Shown: piece after piece, positions 13,619 to 20,911 of the stretch | Layout: every line of letters begins with the position of its first letter | Numbering within the stretch: position 1 is the first letter of the stretch | IMG/VR virus record: IMGVR_UViG_3300030117_004405 | Location: 1-29,290 of that record | Origin: a virus | Direction: 5' to 3' (one strand) | Length of the DNA stretch: 29,290 bases | The notes under the pieces: model-generated | The model's database searches: none | What the model saw: only the letters and a program-made list of their open reading frames with translations | Told to the model about the DNA's origin: nothing | Translations under genes and position numbers: made by a program

Positions 13619-14707
13619 ATGGTGTTTATCCCTATTGACTTTCCACGTGAAGTGCTTGAACTATCAGGCATGGATGGGTCAAGGGGTTATCGTCGCATCG
13701 TCAGAAATCAAGAAGAACTTGAATCCTATTGGAGAGGAAAGAATGGGAGTGGTGATGTGTACTTTACCGCTTATGGGTACAGAGGCACACAAGCACCAAA
13801 GCACCATCGTGTGGATTACGTGACACCTATCATACATCACTTCGTCATGGACTTTGATTGTAAGGACTTCAGAAAGAAAGGGATAGATGTACCGTTCCAT
13901 GTACCACATGAACAAGTAAAGAAGTTGCACCGATACCTATTGAAAGAAGGTATCAAACATCATGTTTGGTTTACAGGTGGTGGTTTCCACGTGTGGATTC
14001 CATTGAAGAAATCGCTTACACCAAGCACAGGTTCAATGGTATCAAGAATCAAACACGCGGGTAGAAAACTATTGAACAAGTGGGACAGTATGTTCAGCCT
14101 GTCGTGTAATGACCCCACAGTGGCCTTTGACATGGCGGGTATGATACGTATACCAAACTCATACAATTCCAAACGCGGCACGTGGACTATACCTCTAAAT
14201 TCAAATGAACTCCTGTCATTGGATTACAATGGTCTGATGGAGTTGGGTCAAACACAGCGTTCGGGTTACGTGACGTTGGGTGAGACACCGATTGAGTTGG
14301 CCGTTTCAACTGAACCTATGGCCCCTATACAAATCAAATCTGTTGACGTACCCACTGTGTCTCTCAAAGATATTCATGTTCTCCCCTGTCTCGCACAGGC
14401 TGCTATGGGTGAAGGGAATCCACCACATCGTGCGCGTGTACATTTCGCATCATACCTTGCTGATAGACTTAGATTTTTTTTTCCACACTATACAATTTCC
14501 GACAGCGAGAAACAATCTCACATTGAGAAGATTTCAGGTATATGCGCAGCCCAAGGTTGGGTTGACTACAATGAAGAGAAGACCAAGGAACAGGTCGCAA
14601 GCATCGTAAACAAAGGCTACAATCATGCATCATGTGCTACTCTCTATGCTGAAGGGTATTGTTTGGGCAAATGCAAATACTACGATGGGTCAGGTGATTT
14701 CATTTGA
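13619..14707 (+). CDS. priS: Archaeo-eukaryotic primase: PriS-like catalytic domain joined to a PriL-type Fe-S domain
   Basis: Makes primers for replication. The catalytic AEP core shows FVMDFD (metal ligands Asp78 and Asp80), WFTGGGFHVWIP (119-124, the sGxGxH motif) and RIPNSYNSKRG as the third conserved region. From about residue 250 the sequence matches a PriL C-terminal domain pattern: LPC (Cys257), PPHRARVHFASYL, Cys309, SCATLYAEGYC (Cys339, Cys348) and Cys352, which supplies enough cysteines for a 4Fe-4S cluster. Cellular archaea split these onto two subunits. A T9 tract (14474-14482) encodes Phe286-288 inside the second domain. Start at ATG 13619 with AGGTGAT upstream. Confidence 0.88.
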   Translation: MVFIPIDFPREVLELSGMDGSRGYRRIVRNQEELESYWRGKNGSGDVYFTAYGYRGTQAPKHHRVDYVTPIIHHFVMDFDCKDFRKKGIDVPFHVPHEQVKKLHRYLLKEGIKHHVWFTGGGFHVWIPLKKSLTPSTGSMVSRIKHAGRKLLNKWDSMFSLSCNDPTVAFDMAGMIRIPNSYNSKRGTWTIPLNSNELLSLDYNGLMELGQTQRSGYVTLGETPIELAVSTEPMAPIQIKSVDVPTVSLKDIHVLPCLAQAAMGEGNPPHRARVHFASYLADRLRFFFPHYTISDSEKQSHIEKISGICAAQGWVDYNEEKTKEQVASIVNKGYNHASCATLYAEGYCLGKCKYYDGSGDFI

Positions 14708-14955
14708 CCATTCATACGTTACATGCGAATTGTAAGATATGTGGCAAACCTTTGGGTGCTAAGAAAAAAGCATTGAGAGGCTTCCAAGTATGTGGTGCAT
14801 GTAACAACAAGACACCACCCGACGAACATAGATGTGAATACATACGTGATAACACTGTACGCACAGCGCCGGAAAAAAGAGGTACACGTTGTAAGAAATG
14901 GAAAGTCGAAGATTCTGATTACTGTAAGATGCATGGTAGGTGGGTAAAGAAATGA
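14704..14955 (+). CDS. Small double zinc-finger protein (83 aa)
   Basis: The start is TTG 14704, overlapping the primase TGA as TTGA; no early ATG is available and GGTGA lies just upstream. The N-terminal ribbon is NCKICGKP...VCGACNN. The C-terminal region RCEYIR...GTRCKKWKVEDSDYCKMHG is the widespread C-x(n)-G-x-R-C-K...Y-C-x2-H zinc knuckle found in many phage and bacterial small proteins. Function unknown; nucleic acid binding is plausible given the basic charge. Confidence 0.7.
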   Translation: MTIHTLHANCKICGKPLGAKKKALRGFQVCGACNNKTPPDEHRCEYIRDNTVRTAPEKRGTRCKKWKVEDSDYCKMHGRWVKK

Positions 14956-15650
14956 AGAAAGCAGATTTGATTATTGACAGCAACGAACGTGGCTCACTGT
15001 GTGACTCTATAGAACGAAGGGCTGCGAAGATGGGGATGCATATTGTACGTCGCCCATTGGTAGTAGGTGATTACTTACTTGGTGGTGCGCTCGTGGAAGC
15101 GAAGAGTATTACTGACTTGTTTCAATCATCACATTCGGGTCATCTATGGAGACAACTTGACAACATGGATGCAAACTACGAACGCTTCTTCTTAGTCATT
15201 CATGGGGGTATCGACAAGTATGTAGCCATGTGTAAGAAGAACGGTAAGCCGGTCACGTATTCAAGAATACAAAATGAACTAACCGGTACTATCGCACGTA
15301 TTATGTGTGACTTTGAATGCCAAGTATTCTATACAAACAATACAAGTGAAGCAGCACAGTTCATTGTCAAGTTACATGATAAACTTCAGAAACCCGCATC
15401 ACGACACGGTGCGCAATCACTACGTAGAGTTGCAAGCAATGACCTACGACACGACCTTCTTCTTACTATACCCGGCATAGGTAATGATGCGGCTGACCGT
15501 TTGTTAGAGAAGTGTGGTAGCATTGAAGAGATGTGCCACAGAGAATCACTGAAAGAAATCAAAGGGTTAGGCGAAACACTTCGTGGGCGTATTGTAGATG
15601 TGTTGACCTCGGAAGAACCTGTACGCATTGAGCGCAGGGTCCGTAGGTAA
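14952..15650 (+). CDS. ERCC4-family (XPF/Mus81/Hef-type) structure-specific nuclease
   Basis: An endonuclease cutting branched or flap DNA. The nuclease core shows Asp9 and Glu12 in LIIDSNERG and the GDYLLGGALVEAKSITD segment (Gly39-Asp40, Glu49, Lys51, Asp55), equal to GDxnERKx3D with Ala in place of the Arg. Two helix-hairpin-helix motifs follow: LLTIPGIGNDAADRLLEKCG (170-189) and LKEIKGLGETLRGRIVDVL (200-218). There is no helicase domain, so it matches the nuclease half of Hef; 232 aa. ATG 14952 overlaps the previous stop. It is the last gene before the iteron-rich region. Confidence 0.92.
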   Translation: MKKADLIIDSNERGSLCDSIERRAAKMGMHIVRRPLVVGDYLLGGALVEAKSITDLFQSSHSGHLWRQLDNMDANYERFFLVIHGGIDKYVAMCKKNGKPVTYSRIQNELTGTIARIMCDFECQVFYTNNTSEAAQFIVKLHDKLQKPASRHGAQSLRRVASNDLRHDLLLTIPGIGNDAADRLLEKCGSIEEMCHRESLKEIKGLGETLRGRIVDVLTSEEPVRIERRVRR

Positions 15651-15828
15651 TATCTCATATCTCACATATCTCATGTGTTATATCTATATTATGAGAAATA
15701 TATCTCAAAAGAATAAGAGGGGGTATGAGATATTATGAGATTTGATATACAGTATATAAACCAGCATAAAATAAAATTATGGGGGCTTATATACGTTCTT
15801 CTCACGACATCTCAATGTCCTTTGAGAT
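15649..15828. repeat. Iteron-like ATCTCA/TGAGAT cluster, candidate replication origin or operator
   Basis: ATCTCA occurs at 15652, 15659, 15668, 15702 and 15809, and its complement TGAGAT at 15726, 15736 and 15823: eight copies in about 177 bases. A perfect 11-bp inverted repeat (AATATCTCATA at 15649-15659 and TATGAGATATT at 15724-15734) and a short palindrome (TGAGA...TCTCA, 15692-15707) are included. The stretch is strongly AT-rich, unlike the flanking genes, and holds no convincing gene. Such clusters are typical of replication origins or multi-site operators; which applies cannot be told from sequence. Confidence 0.6.
15753..15763 (+). promoter_or_regulatory. Variant TATA element inside the iteron region
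   Basis: TATATAAACCA matches the first 11 core bases of the three conserved promoters, but the downstream part diverges (GCATAAAATAAAA). An ATG at 15779 lies 26 bases from the TATA start and opens an 18-codon frame, which could be a leaderless peptide, or the transcript may be a non-coding RNA across the repeat region. Confidence 0.4.
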
Positions 15829-15886
15829 ATATTGATATGTTGGAGTCCTCTCCTGTGGCTACTCGGGGTATGGTATATCGAATTTG

Positions 15887-15906
15887 ATATATAAACCAAC
15901 TAAGAA
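15887..15906 (+). promoter_or_regulatory. Archaeal TATA promoter, copy 3 (helicase/chaperonin operon)
   Basis: ATATATAAACCAACTAAGAA, identical to the copies at 4335 and 11131. TATATAAA starts at 15888, 40 bases before ATG 15928, the same distance as for the RFC gene. This argues that the translated start of the following ATPase is ATG 15928 and not the ATG at 15910, which would lie at or before the expected transcription start. Confidence 0.8.
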
Positions 15907-15927
15907 TGAATGGATGGTGACGATGAT

Positions 15928-17343
15928 ATGGCAAGCACAAGCACAGACTATGAGAAATACGAAGCGGTACAACGCTTCCCCATACTGAAAGCGTACTTAG
16001 AACACTTTGAACGTACGTCTATGGATAACGCAATCCCCGGACTCCTTTCGTTCTTCTTCGTTCAAGGACAGATTGCTGTACAGTATGTGCGACTTCCTAC
16101 AGGTGACGGTTACCTCGACCCTCGTGTACACGTATTTTGGATTCAACCATCAAGGTCAGGCAAATCTATCGCATGGAACTTCATTGGTGATGTATTGAAT
16201 AACGTGGAGATTCCACATACAATGTATACCACAGGTACAGATGCAGGTTTGATTGGTTCATGGGACACAGTTGAAGTGGGTGAAGGTAAGGACAAGACCT
16301 TTGAGAAGGTGAAGAAAGAAGGTCTTCTTGCAGGGCGCAAGGCTTTGAACTTTGACGAGGGGAGTATTGTACTTACACCCGGTAAGTTCAGTCAAGAGAC
16401 TGTGTTGTATCTACAAAGTGCATGTAACCCTGTGGGTACAGAGAACAATAAATTGGTCAAACACATGCGCGACGGTACGATTGAAAACGAATCGCTTGTG
16501 TCGATGTGGATTACAACATACCCACCAAAGGGTGTTAAGGAGTATGTATTGACACGAGGTATCTTCCAACGTGTACTCTTGTATTGGGGCGATTGGGATA
16601 TGGAACAGCGCCACAAAGTGAGTCAGGCTCGTCTATCTACATTCTTCCAAAAGCCCGAGAAGGCTTCCATGAGTAAGGAAGATTTGTACGACTACTTCAA
16701 AAATCTAAATCTTCGCTTGCGCAATCGTGTGCTTGAGTTGACAAAAACATCATTCGTAGAATGGGACACACTCACACGAGAAGGTCAAGAAGACCTGATT
16801 CAATCATGTATGTGGGATGCATTCACATGCGATAAGAACTACGAAGCGGCTCTACATTCAGCGGCTGATGAAATCTACGAACTTGTGGGTAAGATGGACC
16901 CCACACTCTCGGAAGTGATTGCATCATTCACACCCGGTATTGAAAACTACCTCGGCATTTTCTCTATGCACATTGCCATGCTCGATGAGTCGTGGGAAGT
17001 GAAAGGTGAGTATGTGGATATGGCACACGAGATTCTCTACGACTTATTCGTGAACCTTATTACATGGCTTGAAGATGAAGTCGATGTGGGTATGAAGGCG
17101 TCTGAAATGGCCGTGTACAAGGAGACATGGCAGAAGGCATACCAAGACTGTGGTGAGTATGACCTTGATGGGCGAGGCCCCGGATGGCGTCGTAAGTCCA
17201 TTGTCTACAAGACATACCAAGCACTGAAGGGATGCGCGGCAGCCACGACTGACAGACACTTCAAGCAGTACGCGGCTGACATGTTCACAACAACTAAGGA
17301 TGGGAGTACAGTATACATTCGTATGAAGGGGGCAGCGTCGTGA
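15928..17343 (+). CDS. DUF3987-like P-loop ATPase, candidate replicative helicase (471 aa)
   Basis: Probable DNA helicase-type ATPase. The P-loop is QPSRSGKS (residues 73-80), with Gln where the first Gly is usual; NFDEGS at 141-146 is a likely Walker B. TDAGLIGSW after the P-loop, and VSMWITTYPPKGV followed by LTRGIFQRVLLYW, resemble the DUF3987 (phage helicase/primase-associated) family. The start at ATG 15928 fits promoter spacing and the GGTGA Shine-Dalgarno sequence; the in-frame ATG at 15910 is an alternative. Being the first gene beside the candidate origin and the only helicase-like gene in the window supports a replication role. Confidence 0.6.
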   Translation: MASTSTDYEKYEAVQRFPILKAYLEHFERTSMDNAIPGLLSFFFVQGQIAVQYVRLPTGDGYLDPRVHVFWIQPSRSGKSIAWNFIGDVLNNVEIPHTMYTTGTDAGLIGSWDTVEVGEGKDKTFEKVKKEGLLAGRKALNFDEGSIVLTPGKFSQETVLYLQSACNPVGTENNKLVKHMRDGTIENESLVSMWITTYPPKGVKEYVLTRGIFQRVLLYWGDWDMEQRHKVSQARLSTFFQKPEKASMSKEDLYDYFKNLNLRLRNRVLELTKTSFVEWDTLTREGQEDLIQSCMWDAFTCDKNYEAALHSAADEIYELVGKMDPTLSEVIASFTPGIENYLGIFSMHIAMLDESWEVKGEYVDMAHEILYDLFVNLITWLEDEVDVGMKASEMAVYKETWQKAYQDCGEYDLDGRGPGWRRKSIVYKTYQALKGCAAATTDRHFKQYAADMFTTTKDGSTVYIRMKGAAS

Positions 17344-17951
17344 CTGACATAATGGCACTTGATATTGAAACGGGTAACTACTCCTATGAGATAGGAGGAT
17401 GGGACAAGACTTCGTTGTTTGAACCAACAGTGGTGGCTACGTGGGACGGGACCACCGGTAATGTGTATTGTAACAAGGCACTCGACATTGATGCAACAGT
17501 CAAGGAACTACACCCGCGTACATTGGGTGACGACCTAACAGACTTCATCAGTAAGGGTGGCCGCATCCTCGGACACAACATCAAGGGCTTCGACCTACCT
17601 GTGCTTCGTGACGCGCTCGACTGTTGGACGGCGGGTGACCTACTCGGCAAGGCTGATTCAGTCCTCGATACAAAGAACCTATTCCAAAAGGCGGTAACGC
17701 TGATGGGTGGTGTCAAGTGCGACACTACCCTGAACACACTCGTCAAAGCAACTCTCGGTGGAGAGAAATTGATGACAAGCCACGACGCGCCACTCGCATG
17801 GCGCAACGGGCAATTTGATGACGTAGCAAAGTATTGCTTGTCTGATGCACAACTCACGTATGACCTATACAAGCACGGGCTTGATGAGGGATTCGTGAAA
17901 AGCCGGTGCTTGGAAACCGGCGCAATTATTGAGGTGGATGTAGAATGGTGA
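17340..17951 (+). CDS. DEDDy 3'-5' exonuclease (RNase H-like fold, 203 aa)
   Basis: A stand-alone proofreading-type exonuclease. Exo I ALDIETG (Asp8, Glu10), Exo II GHNIKGFDLPVLR (Asn80, Asp85) and Exo III YCLSDAQLTYDLY (Tyr165, Asp169) are all intact, placing it in the DEDDy group like the exonuclease domain of family B polymerases. It starts with GTG 17340 in a GTGA overlap with the ATPase gene. PolB in this window already has its own exonuclease domain, so this enzyme probably serves repair, recombination or nucleic-acid turnover. A GC-rich hairpin lies near its 3' end. Confidence 0.88.
   Translation: MTDIMALDIETGNYSYEIGGWDKTSLFEPTVVATWDGTTGNVYCNKALDIDATVKELHPRTLGDDLTDFISKGGRILGHNIKGFDLPVLRDALDCWTAGDLLGKADSVLDTKNLFQKAVTLMGGVKCDTTLNTLVKATLGGEKLMTSHDAPLAWRNGQFDDVAKYCLSDAQLTYDLYKHGLDEGFVKSRCLETGAIIEVDVEW
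17902..17921 (+). promoter_or_regulatory. GC-rich stem-loop upstream of the chaperonin
   Basis: GCCGGT (17902-17907) and ACCGGC (17916-17921) form a perfect 6-bp stem with an 8-base loop, followed by AATTATT, and end 23 bases before the chaperonin start. It lies in the coding end of the exonuclease gene. It could be an RNA structure tuning chaperonin expression, or chance. Confidence 0.3.
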
Positions 17952-19462
17952 ATGAAGGAGAAGGAAAGAAGAATGCACAGACGCACAACATTCGTGCGGC
18001 ACGGCAGATTGTAGATACGGTGAAGACAACCCTCGGTCCTATGGGCATGGACAAGATGCTTGTAGACGGGGGCGGGAACGTGATAGTCACTAACGATGGT
18101 GCAACCATCCTACGTGAGTTAGACGTTGCTCATCCGGGTGGCAAGATGATTGTCGAAGTGGCAAAGATGCAAGAGAGTCTATGCTACGACGGCACGACTT
18201 CAACTGTGGTGCTTGCAGGGCAACTGCTCGCCAACAGTGAGATGTTGTTTGAGAAGGGGCTACACCCCAACGTCATCTGTCGTGGGTATCACGAAGCGTC
18301 ACAAGTGGCGACTGAATACCTGAAAGAATTGACGACTGAAGCGGAACCGCTCGCAGTAGCACGAACAGCCATCACAGGTAAGACGCTTGAAACGTCACTT
18401 GATACAGTATCGCAACTGTGTGTAGATGCAGTTACGGCGGCAGGTAACGCAGACAACGTGCGTGTCCTATCGCTACCGGGCGGGTCTATTGACGACTCAT
18501 ACTTGTACAGAGGTGTGGTTCTGAACAAGGACATTGTAGGTGGTTCCAAAGACAATTTCCAATTGTCGGGAGGTAATTTCGCCTTACTGAACACGGGATT
18601 AGAAATCGAAAAGAACGACAACAACGTGCAGGTTCAATTGGATGCACAGACATATCAATCGTTCAAGGATTCGGGCAAGAATGATTTACTCACACTTGCA
18701 CAAGAAATCGTATCAGCATTTAGAGTAGATACAGGTGCTACAGGTGTGTTGTTTGTTCGTGACGGTGTAGCCGAAAGTGTGTCAGCATATCTTCGTGACA
18801 AAGGTGTTCAAGTAGTCCAAAGACTACCTGAAAGTTCGATGAAGGCTTTGAGTAATGCACTTGGTGTAGAAGTTCACCATCGACCCGAAGGACTTCACGC
18901 CAATTATGGATTAGAAATTCGTGTTGAGAAACACAATGATGTAAATTATTTGTTTGTTGATAGTTCTGAAGCGGCGGATTCTCAAGAGTCCACCCTCATC
19001 CTACGCGGTGCAACAACCACCACACTCGATGAAGTAGAGCGCGGCTTTGATGATGCACTTGGTGTTGTCAGTCTCGTTCTCAACAACGGTGGTGCGGTGT
19101 ATGGTGGTGGCTCGGCTTACGTGGCTATGGCATCACATCTACGCACACGTGCGGCATCTATCGGTGGTCGCGCACAGATGGCGATTGAAGCATTCGCTGA
19201 TGCGCTTGAGTCTATCTCGGCTACCATCGCGGAGAACGCAGGGCATGACCCGCTTGACACAGTATTGGCTATGCGCCACGCTGTTCTCAACGGTAGCACC
19301 TCTATGGGTCCTGATGTGAACGAAGGTGGTATTACAGACATGGCGGAACACGGTGTGGTCGAACCCGCAGAACTTGTGCGCCAAGCGGTCCTAAGCGCAA
19401 CCGAGGTGACCAACGCAATCCTACGTATTGACGACATTATCGGGCGAAGGCCGGTGGAATGA
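17945..19462 (+). CDS. ths: Group II chaperonin (thermosome subunit)
   Basis: An ATP-driven protein-folding chamber subunit. Canonical stretches: TTLGPMGMDKMLVD (28-41), TNDGATIL (49-56), YDGTTSTVVLAGQLL (81-95, normally GDGTT: Gly replaced by Tyr81, Asp82 kept), DDALGVV with the conserved catalytic Asp (about 370), and AENAGHDPLDTVLAMRHA. At 505 aa it is slightly shorter than cellular thermosomes (about 540), with a short tail after IDDIIGRRP. The start is ATG 17945, with GAGGTGGA upstream, overlapping the exonuclease stop. Only one subunit gene is seen, so a homo-oligomer or mixing with host subunits is possible. It probably folds virion or replication proteins. Confidence 0.96.
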   Translation: MVNEGEGKKNAQTHNIRAARQIVDTVKTTLGPMGMDKMLVDGGGNVIVTNDGATILRELDVAHPGGKMIVEVAKMQESLCYDGTTSTVVLAGQLLANSEMLFEKGLHPNVICRGYHEASQVATEYLKELTTEAEPLAVARTAITGKTLETSLDTVSQLCVDAVTAAGNADNVRVLSLPGGSIDDSYLYRGVVLNKDIVGGSKDNFQLSGGNFALLNTGLEIEKNDNNVQVQLDAQTYQSFKDSGKNDLLTLAQEIVSAFRVDTGATGVLFVRDGVAESVSAYLRDKGVQVVQRLPESSMKALSNALGVEVHHRPEGLHANYGLEIRVEKHNDVNYLFVDSSEAADSQESTLILRGATTTTLDEVERGFDDALGVVSLVLNNGGAVYGGGSAYVAMASHLRTRAASIGGRAQMAIEAFADALESISATIAENAGHDPLDTVLAMRHAVLNGSTSMGPDVNEGGITDMAEHGVVEPAELVRQAVLSATEVTNAILRIDDIIGRRPVE

Positions 19463-19587
19463 TGAATGATATTACCTACATCATAGGTGCAGGTTGTATA
19501 TCATTCCTTACGGTATTCAGCGTGGGATATTTGGCATGGATGACGTACAGTGTATACGCCTTCTTTTCACTTAAGAAGGATGAGTAA
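19459..19587 (+). CDS. Single-pass membrane micro-protein (42 aa)
   Basis: ATG 19459 (followed by a second ATG) overlaps the chaperonin TGA and follows GGTGGA. The peptide MMNDITYIIGAGCISFLTVF continues SVGYLAWMTYSVYAFFSLKKDE: one long hydrophobic segment of about 28 residues, a short acidic N-terminus and a charged C-terminus. This is the build of a one-TM viral protein (holin-like, pinholin-like or membrane anchor), but no family is recognised. It ends at TAA 19585-19587, just before the next ATG. Confidence 0.6.
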   Translation: MMNDITYIIGAGCISFLTVFSVGYLAWMTYSVYAFFSLKKDE

Positions 19588-19588
19588 C

Positions 19589-19771
19589 ATGGGTCGATTG
19601 CTTGAGCGCTTAAAAGTCAAGTGTCGTCGCTGTGGACACAACCACATACCCCGTAGGTTATCAGCACGATTTCTTGACGGTGAGAAAGAACGTATCATGC
19701 TTCTCATGTGCAAAGAGTGTAGCCATGTATGGCCCGACTCATCACTGAAGACGAACGAAAGTGGGGTCTGA
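19589..19771 (+). CDS. Small zinc-ribbon protein (60 aa)
   Basis: KCRRCGHNHIPRRLSARF near the N-terminus and LLMCKECSHVWPD near the C-terminus give two CxxC knuckles around a basic/hydrophobic hairpin, a classic zinc ribbon. ATG 19589 has GGATGAG upstream; an in-frame ATG at 19580 has no room for a Shine-Dalgarno site. It is the last + strand gene and its 3' end overlaps the convergent - strand gene by 30 bases. Function unknown. Confidence 0.7.
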   Translation: MGRLLERLKVKCRRCGHNHIPRRLSARFLDGEKERIMLLMCKECSHVWPDSSLKTNESGV

Positions 19772-20911
19772 TGCGTGACTTACAGTACAAACAAATCGTG
19801 CGTACCCACCATCAGCATCTCCTGTGTCACCAATCGCTGATGTAGTCGAATTGGTCAAAGCGAATGTGCCTGTATTTGATGCGTGTGTGTTCTTTATTTC
19901 GATGACGTAACCGGCGGGGAAACAACCGCTTGTAGTAACAGCGAATGTACCACCGGGATTCAAAACAAGAATGTTCGCATCAGCCGCTGTTAGGTCGATT
20001 GATGTGGCTGTACTCGTAAGCACACGGTCAAAGACTGACCTTGTAAATCTCGCAGCGTGTGTGGCGCTGTAATAGAGAACGTCTTTGTCGTTGTCACCCG
20101 CTGTGGTGCTACTGATTTGGTCACCGAAAGATTGCCATAGACCGCCCAACGTAGAGGCTGTGAAATCTGCTGCTTGTGCTGCACCCGTGTGTAGAGCATC
20201 AAGGTCAGTGTGGCTATCAACGGCTGCTGTCGCTCCGACCGCACCCGAAGTAACGGGTGTAAAGTAAATTGGCGATGGGCGTAGGAATACACGCTTATCG
20301 TTACTTTCTGATATACTGATATTGTAATCACCACCTGATGCGTACACAACACGCAAAACAGCCAAGACAACGCTTTGCTTGACCGTCAGTGATGCATTGG
20401 GTGCATTGAGGAATGATACAGGTGCTGATGGGTATGTGTTACTCGCTGTAGTCACAGGTGTACCCATTTCCCAAAACACATTCTTTGATGCACCGCTACC
20501 ATCAGAAGCCACATACACGACACAAAGAGCCTCTTGACCACTCGACAAAGTGGCAGGGCTACCGGTCTTTCCATCACTGTTGGTGAGTGACATGTCCACA
20601 TAACTACCGGGTCCATTAGCAAAGGTGTAGATAACACCATCAATAACACAGTGACCGCCTGTAATTCTCACAGTGTATGCGTTTGTTTGTTGCTCTACAA
20701 CACCGGGTAAATCTTCAGGCACACTCCTGTTACTGTCACCTGATGCTGTATCTTGGAGCAACAGAATTCCGTTACCATGTACACCTTCGTAGAGATTGGT
20801 AATTGAGGGTGATAGAATGTGCGACCCATCAATGAGTTTGTCTACCGCTGAAGCAGAACCGGAAAGGGTCATGTTCGCGTTTGTATGTCCTGATAGGGGG
20901 TTACCTGCCAT
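19742..20911 (-). CDS. Virion appendage/tail-fibre-like protein (389 aa)
   Basis: Low-charge, Gly/Ser/Thr/Ala-rich sequence with many short strands, typical of fibre or baseplate-wedge proteins. Recognisable features: NPLSGHTNANMTLSGSASAV at the N-terminus, HCVIDGVIYTFANGPGSYVD as a fibre-like beta element, DSHTDLDALHTGAAQ in the middle, and a C-terminal beta region (ILVLNPGGTFAVTTSGCFPA). No strict family match. It is the last gene of the leftward structural block. Its C-terminal codons overlap the + strand zinc-ribbon gene, and its start overlaps the stop of the gene at 20911-21255. Confidence 0.7.
   Translation of the reverse strand: MAGNPLSGHTNANMTLSGSASAVDKLIDGSHILSPSITNLYEGVHGNGILLLQDTASGDSNRSVPEDLPGVVEQQTNAYTVRITGGHCVIDGVIYTFANGPGSYVDMSLTNSDGKTGSPATLSSGQEALCVVYVASDGSGASKNVFWEMGTPVTTASNTYPSAPVSFLNAPNASLTVKQSVVLAVLRVVYASGGDYNISISESNDKRVFLRPSPIYFTPVTSGAVGATAAVDSHTDLDALHTGAAQAADFTASTLGGLWQSFGDQISSTTAGDNDKDVLYYSATHAARFTRSVFDRVLTSTATSIDLTAADANILVLNPGGTFAVTTSGCFPAGYVIEIKNTHASNTGTFALTNSTTSAIGDTGDADGGYARFVCTVSHASDPTFVRLQ

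Noticed and set aside
15652-15828. CRISPR-like array
   Set aside because: The repeated units are only six bases, in both orientations and with irregular spacing of 7 to over 100 bases, and no cas operon is present; iterons or operators fit better.
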